Shown: piece after piece, positions 42,226 to 45,073 of the stretch
How positions within the stretch are numbered: position 1 is the first letter of the stretch
Layout of the letters: every line of letters starts with the position of its first letter
From: Hoeflea sp.
GTDB lineage: Bacteria > Pseudomonadota > Alphaproteobacteria > Rhizobiales > Rhizobiaceae
Direction: 5' to 3'
Length of the DNA: 45,073 bases
Assembly: GCF_030682515.1 (NCBI RefSeq)
Contig: NZ_JAUXOD010000048.1
Location: 1 to 45,073, forward strand
Notes under the pieces: model-generated
Seen by the model: only the letters and a program-made list of their open reading frames with translations
Databases searched by the model: none
Told to the model about the DNA's origin: nothing
Made by a program: the position numbers and the translations under genes

Positions 42226-42812
42226 GGGGTCACTCCCCGCCGGGACAGGGAGGCGAGCTGCGCACTGAAGGCGGCATGGCTGGCGGCGTGATCGGCGATG
42301 ACGCTGTCAAGCAGGGAAACGCCGTCGTCCTCCGCGTGGTCCGTTGCAATCTCCGCCGGGGCGACCGGCATGGCGGTCAGCAGCATTCCGCCGAGGGCTG
42401 CGAGTTGAAGCGCGAGCAGCGCACCCGCCTCGCCGCCTGCCAGCGACACGGTCACGATCAGCCCGGCAGCAAGCGCAACGCAGGCTGCTGCACCTTCGGC
42501 CAGGGGCCGGGCTTCGCGCTGTTCCGGCGCCTCGCCCAGCACCGAAAACAGCAGCGCGAAGAGCGCAAGTCCCGCTGCGGCGATGTTCAATCCGGCCATG
42601 ATCCCGAAGACGACGCTGCTTGCCACAGGCGAGAAGCCGATGGCCTCCATCGCGGCGATCGCGGCGTTAACCAGTCCGCTGCCTGCGAAAAGGGTGAGGC
42701 CCGCAAGCTCCACCCCGCCCTGCGGCGCAAAGGTCAGCATCAACGCGAGAAGCGACAGAAAACTTATCCAGAACAACATGATAGCTGTATAAAACAATCG
42801 GCTTGAAATCAT
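42222..42812 (-). CDS. Predicted multi-pass membrane protein, unknown family
   Basis: 196 residues from ATG 42812 (GGAAG 4 bases before); the frame extends upstream to 42896, but that part has no conserved look. Three or four membrane helices are visible (LFYTAIMLFWISFLSLLALM, then VVFGIMAGLNIAAAGLALFA, then Ala/Leu-rich segments). The C-terminus is cytoplasmic-like and acidic-histidine rich (ATDHAEDDGVSLLDSVIADH). I do not recognise the family. Translationally coupled (ATGA) to the DUF6105-like gene, so both probably act together in the inner membrane. Confidence 0.75.
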   Translation of the reverse strand: MISSRLFYTAIMLFWISFLSLLALMLTFAPQGGVELAGLTLFAGSGLVNAAIAAMEAIGFSPVASSVVFGIMAGLNIAAAGLALFALLFSVLGEAPEQREARPLAEGAAACVALAAGLIVTVSLAGGEAGALLALQLAALGGMLLTAMPVAPAEIATDHAEDDGVSLLDSVIADHAASHAAFSAQLASLSRRGVTP

Positions 42813-42888
42813 TTCGCTTCCGTCGGCCCGGGCCGGGTCCTGTCTCGTGGTCCCGACAGCATGACCGCGCGCATCAGACGACGCAATG

Positions 42889-42910
42889 TAAACCATTTGT
42901 TAAGGTTAAC
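42889..42910. promoter_or_regulatory. Cluster of TTAA/AACC motifs, possible CtrA-type sites
   Basis: In this short A/T-rich patch TAAA, CCATTTG, TTAA fits TTAA-N7-TTAA at seven of eight, followed by GGTTAAC, the reverse of a GTTAACC half-site. It sits 77-98 bases upstream of the membrane protein start on the minus strand. The pattern is short and could be a simple A/T-rich promoter. Confidence 0.3.
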
Positions 42911-42977
42911 GCCGGGATTGCCCAAAGGGTGTGGGCCGCCTATGACCGTTGCAACGACCCGCCAATCTGGGCGGTTT

Positions 42978-42998
42978 CCAGTCCCCAGTCCCCAGTCC
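42978..42998. repeat. Heptamer tandem repeat, three copies
   Basis: CCAGTCC occurs three times in direct tandem at 42978-42998, followed by further C-rich degenerate units up to 43024. The block ends only a few bases before the ATG of the AEC transporter gene and leaves no Shine-Dalgarno sequence there. Such tracts can change copy number by slippage. Confidence 0.85.
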
Positions 42999-43031
42999 CC
43001 TTGTCCCCTTGCCCCCTGCCCCGCCCTTGCC

Positions 43032-43964
43032 ATGATCCCCATCTTCGAAAGCATCCTGCCGATTTTTCTCATCGTGCTTCTGGGCGTGGCGCTCAAGCGC
43101 GTGCCGTTCATCGACCAGAGCGTCTGGCCGGGGCTGGAGACGCTCGGCTATTATCTGTTCTTCCCCGCACTGCTGTTTCTGACGCTCGCCACGGCCGATT
43201 TTTCGAGCCTCGAACTGGGCACCGTGTCGCTGGTGGCGCTGCTTGCGGTGATGGTCATGGCCGGCCTGACGCTCGCGCTTCATCCGCTCGCCCGCGCTGC
43301 AGAGATGACCAATGCGCGCTACACCTCTCTGTTCCAGACCTCGACGCGATGGAACGCCTTTGTCGCGCTTGCCATTGCCGAGCGGCTGTCGGGCGCCACG
43401 GGGCTTGCCATCGTCGCGCTGGTGATGGCCGTCATCATCATCCCGATCAACCTTATCAATGTGAGCGTGCTCGTCTGGTATGGAACCGGCGTTCGCAGCA
43501 TCTCCATGCTCGTCAAGCGAACCGCCGGCAACCCGCTGATCATCGCTTGCGTGGCAGGTCTCCTGGTCAACGCCCTGCCCTTCGCGATCTACCCGCCGCT
43601 TGAACAGGCCATGGACCTGATCGCCCGCGCCTCGCTCGGGCTCAACCTGCTGATGGTCGGCGCCGGCCTGATCCTCAATGATGCGCTGCGCCCCGGCCCT
43701 GCAGTGCTTTCGGGCACCGTGCTCAAGCTGATCATCTATCCGATGGTCATGACCGGCCTGGCGCTCGTCTTCGGCCTCAGCGGCGAGTCCGCGCTCATCC
43801 TGGTGCTGTGCGCCTCGGTTCCCACGGCGATGAACGGCTATGTGCTGGCCCGGCAGATGGGCGGCGACACGCGGCTCTACGCGGCGACAGCCACCGTGCA
43901 AACGGCCGCCTCGTTCCTCACCATCCCCGCCGTCTTGTGGGCGGCCGCGGCCGTCCTTGGCTGA
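43032..43964 (+). CDS. AEC-family transporter (auxin efflux carrier-like permease)
   Basis: 310 residues from ATG 43032, with ten membrane helices in the usual two-times-five arrangement. Bacterial members move malonate, malate or other organic anions; the substrate here is unknown. The family look is clear from MIPIFESILPIFLIVLLGVALK at the start and LGLNLLMVGAGLILNDA in the second half. The start is uncertain: no ribosome site precedes 43032, and in-frame ATGs at 42942 and 42861 would add a Pro/Cys-rich stretch encoded by the heptamer repeats. It converges on the acyl-CoA dehydrogenase gene, with its stop directly adjoining that gene's stop. Confidence 0.86.
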   Translation: MIPIFESILPIFLIVLLGVALKRVPFIDQSVWPGLETLGYYLFFPALLFLTLATADFSSLELGTVSLVALLAVMVMAGLTLALHPLARAAEMTNARYTSLFQTSTRWNAFVALAIAERLSGATGLAIVALVMAVIIIPINLINVSVLVWYGTGVRSISMLVKRTAGNPLIIACVAGLLVNALPFAIYPPLEQAMDLIARASLGLNLLMVGAGLILNDALRPGPAVLSGTVLKLIIYPMVMTGLALVFGLSGESALILVLCASVPTAMNGYVLARQMGGDTRLYAATATVQTAASFLTIPAVLWAAAAVLG

Positions 43965-45073
43965 TCAGCTCACCGGCGGATAGAGCAGGTCGACGATCTG
44001 GCGGGCGTCGAAACGGGCGTCGAGCATGCCGTAGGTCGAGCGCCAGGCGCCGCCGAGCCGTGTCTCGACAAAGGCTTCGGCCACGTGCCCGGCCCCGAGC
44101 CGGGTGAGTTCGGCTGCGGCCGAGGCCAGCGCCAGCTGTTCGGTGAGCATCCGTGCCGCGCCCTCGTCGCGCTCGGCCACCGCCATGCAAGCCCTCAGCA
44201 CATCGACCGTGCGCGGGCCGGCGGCGCCGAGATCGGTGTTGATGCTGTTCAGCGCCACATCGCACAGGTCGCGACCGCGGGTGAGCACCCTGAGCACATC
44301 AAGCGCCATGACATTGCCCGAACCTTCCCAGATCGCGTTGACCGGCGCCTCGCGGTAATGCCTTGCCACCGCGCGCTCCTCGACATAGCCGTTGCCGCCC
44401 ATGCACTCCATCACCTCGTAGATGACCGAAGGGGCGATCTTGCAGGCCCAGTACTTGACCACCGGCGTCAGCAGCCGGGCGATGGCGGCTTCGGCAGGGT
44501 TGTCCCGGGCATTGTCGAAGGCGCGGGCAAGCCGCATCGACAGCGCCGTGGCCGCCGCGGTGTCGAGCGCGAGGTCGGCCAGCACGCGGATCATCAGCGG
44601 CTGGTCGATCAGCAACTCGCCGAAGACGCGGCGATGGCGGCAATGATGCACCGCTTCGGCCAGGCTCGCGCGCATCATGCCGGCAGAGGCCAGCGCGCAG
44701 TCGAGCCTTGTGAGCGTCACCATGTCGAGAATGGTGCGGATGCCCTCGCCTTCGCCGCCGAGCAGGAAGCCGAAGGTGTTTTCGAACTCGACCTCGGAGG
44801 AGGCGTTGGAGCGGTTGCCGAGCTTGTCCTTCAGGCGCTGCAGCCGCAATCCGTTGAGACTGCCGTCTTCGAGAATGCGCGGCACCAGGAAGCAGCTGAG
44901 TTCGTCGCCCACCCCCTTTCCGGTCTGGGCGAGCATGACAAAGGCGTCCGACATCGGCGCGGACAGGAACCATTTGTGCCCCGAGAGCCGGTAGACGCCT
45001 TCGCCGGCGCGCACAGCCGCACTCTGATTGGCGCGCACATCGGTGCCGCCCTGCTTTTCGGTCATGCCCATGC
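43965..45073 (-). CDS. Acyl-CoA dehydrogenase, AidB-like, C-terminal part (truncated by window edge)
   Basis: About 369 residues are visible; the N-terminal domain lies beyond 45073. The window begins in GMTEKQGGTDVR, the FAD/substrate motif of the AidB branch (MTEKQGGSDVR). HKWFLSAPMSDAFVMLAQT, the GEGEGIRTILDMVTLTRLD segment and the MECMGGNGYVEE motif with WEGSGNVMALDVLR follow. The catalytic base and CoA specificity cannot be judged here. E. coli AidB is part of the adaptive response to alkylation, but many relatives are ordinary acyl-CoA dehydrogenases. No Ada-type regulator is visible in the window. Confidence 0.9.
   Translation of the reverse strand, partial: MGMTEKQGGTDVRANQSAAVRAGEGVYRLSGHKWFLSAPMSDAFVMLAQTGKGVGDELSCFLVPRILEDGSLNGLRLQRLKDKLGNRSNASSEVEFENTFGFLLGGEGEGIRTILDMVTLTRLDCALASAGMMRASLAEAVHHCRHRRVFGELLIDQPLMIRVLADLALDTAAATALSMRLARAFDNARDNPAEAAIARLLTPVVKYWACKIAPSVIYEVMECMGGNGYVEERAVARHYREAPVNAIWEGSGNVMALDVLRVLTRGRDLCDVALNSINTDLGAAGPRTVDVLRACMAVAERDEGAARMLTEQLALASAAAELTRLGAGHVAEAFVETRLGGAWRSTYGMLDARFDARQIVDLLYPPVS

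Noticed and set aside
1-45073. tRNA, rRNA, CRISPR arrays, insertion sequences, prophage or integrase genes
   Set aside because: I looked for cloverleaf arms, transposase or integrase motifs and repeat-spacer patterns and saw none. This was by eye, so a small RNA gene could be missed.

Overview
The window looks like a chromosomal segment of a high-GC alphaproteobacterium of the order Hyphomicrobiales (Rhizobiales), closest in flavour to a Hoeflea- or Rhizobium-like denitrifier. The reasons are the protein sequences and a run of gene neighbourhoods I recall from that order: amiC-mrcA-prfB divergent from rne; dsbA-like/accB/accC/aat/OmpA/DUF2155/NDUFA12; gatC/gatA/ruvX; and an RF2 gene with an intact +1 frameshift site. 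I see no tRNA, rRNA, CRISPR array, insertion sequence, integrase or phage gene.

Region by region. (1) 1-5.3 kb: 5' part of nosZ, all of nosR (minus strand) and a divergent Crp/Fnr-family regulator, i.e. the edge of a nitrous-oxide-reduction cluster. A TTG-N8-CAA box sits at class-II distance from a -10-like hexamer upstream of nosR. (2) 5.1-10.4 kb: a 59-residue membrane protein, a PlsB-like acyltransferase, a TPC-motif (P1B-5-like) metal ATPase, NAD kinase and a secreted unknown. (3) 10.4-19.3 kb: envelope and RNA metabolism: prfB with its programmed frameshift, PBP1A, an N-acetylmuramoyl-L-alanine amidase, a long structured leader and RNase E, closed by a strong terminator. (4) 19.4-28.9 kb: aminotransferase, periplasmic M48 protease with TPRs, DsbA-like protein, acetyl-CoA carboxylase accB/accC, aat, a Pro/Glu-rich OmpA protein, DUF2155 and the complex I accessory subunit NDUFA12. 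(5) 29-40 kb: the three GatCAB amidotransferase genes in two clusters, interspersed with five GNAT-domain genes; also a DUF6455 cysteine protein behind a near-consensus FNR box, a secreted vWA-domain protein with four tandem beta-rich repeats, an orphan YjhX-type toxin-like gene, and a MarR-GNAT fusion translationally coupled to an EamA exporter. (6) 40-45 kb: a metallo-beta-lactamase-fold hydrolase, a PhnA-domain protein, ruvX, two small membrane-protein genes, an AEC-family transporter and the C-terminal part of an AidB-like acyl-CoA dehydrogenase that runs off the window.

Most of this is ordinary core chromosome. The parts most worth a second look are: the FNR-type box in front of the DUF6455 gene, which may tie it to the anaerobic regulon represented by the nos genes; the repeated pairing of gat genes with GNAT acetyltransferases; the nested palindromic element with a GAAA tetraloop at 33.3 kb; the four-repeat vWA protein; the yjhX leader hairpin; and the MarR-GNAT/EamA unit with its palindromic operator. 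I did not find a clearly new multigene system. All functional calls rest on motif recognition by eye, without database searches.
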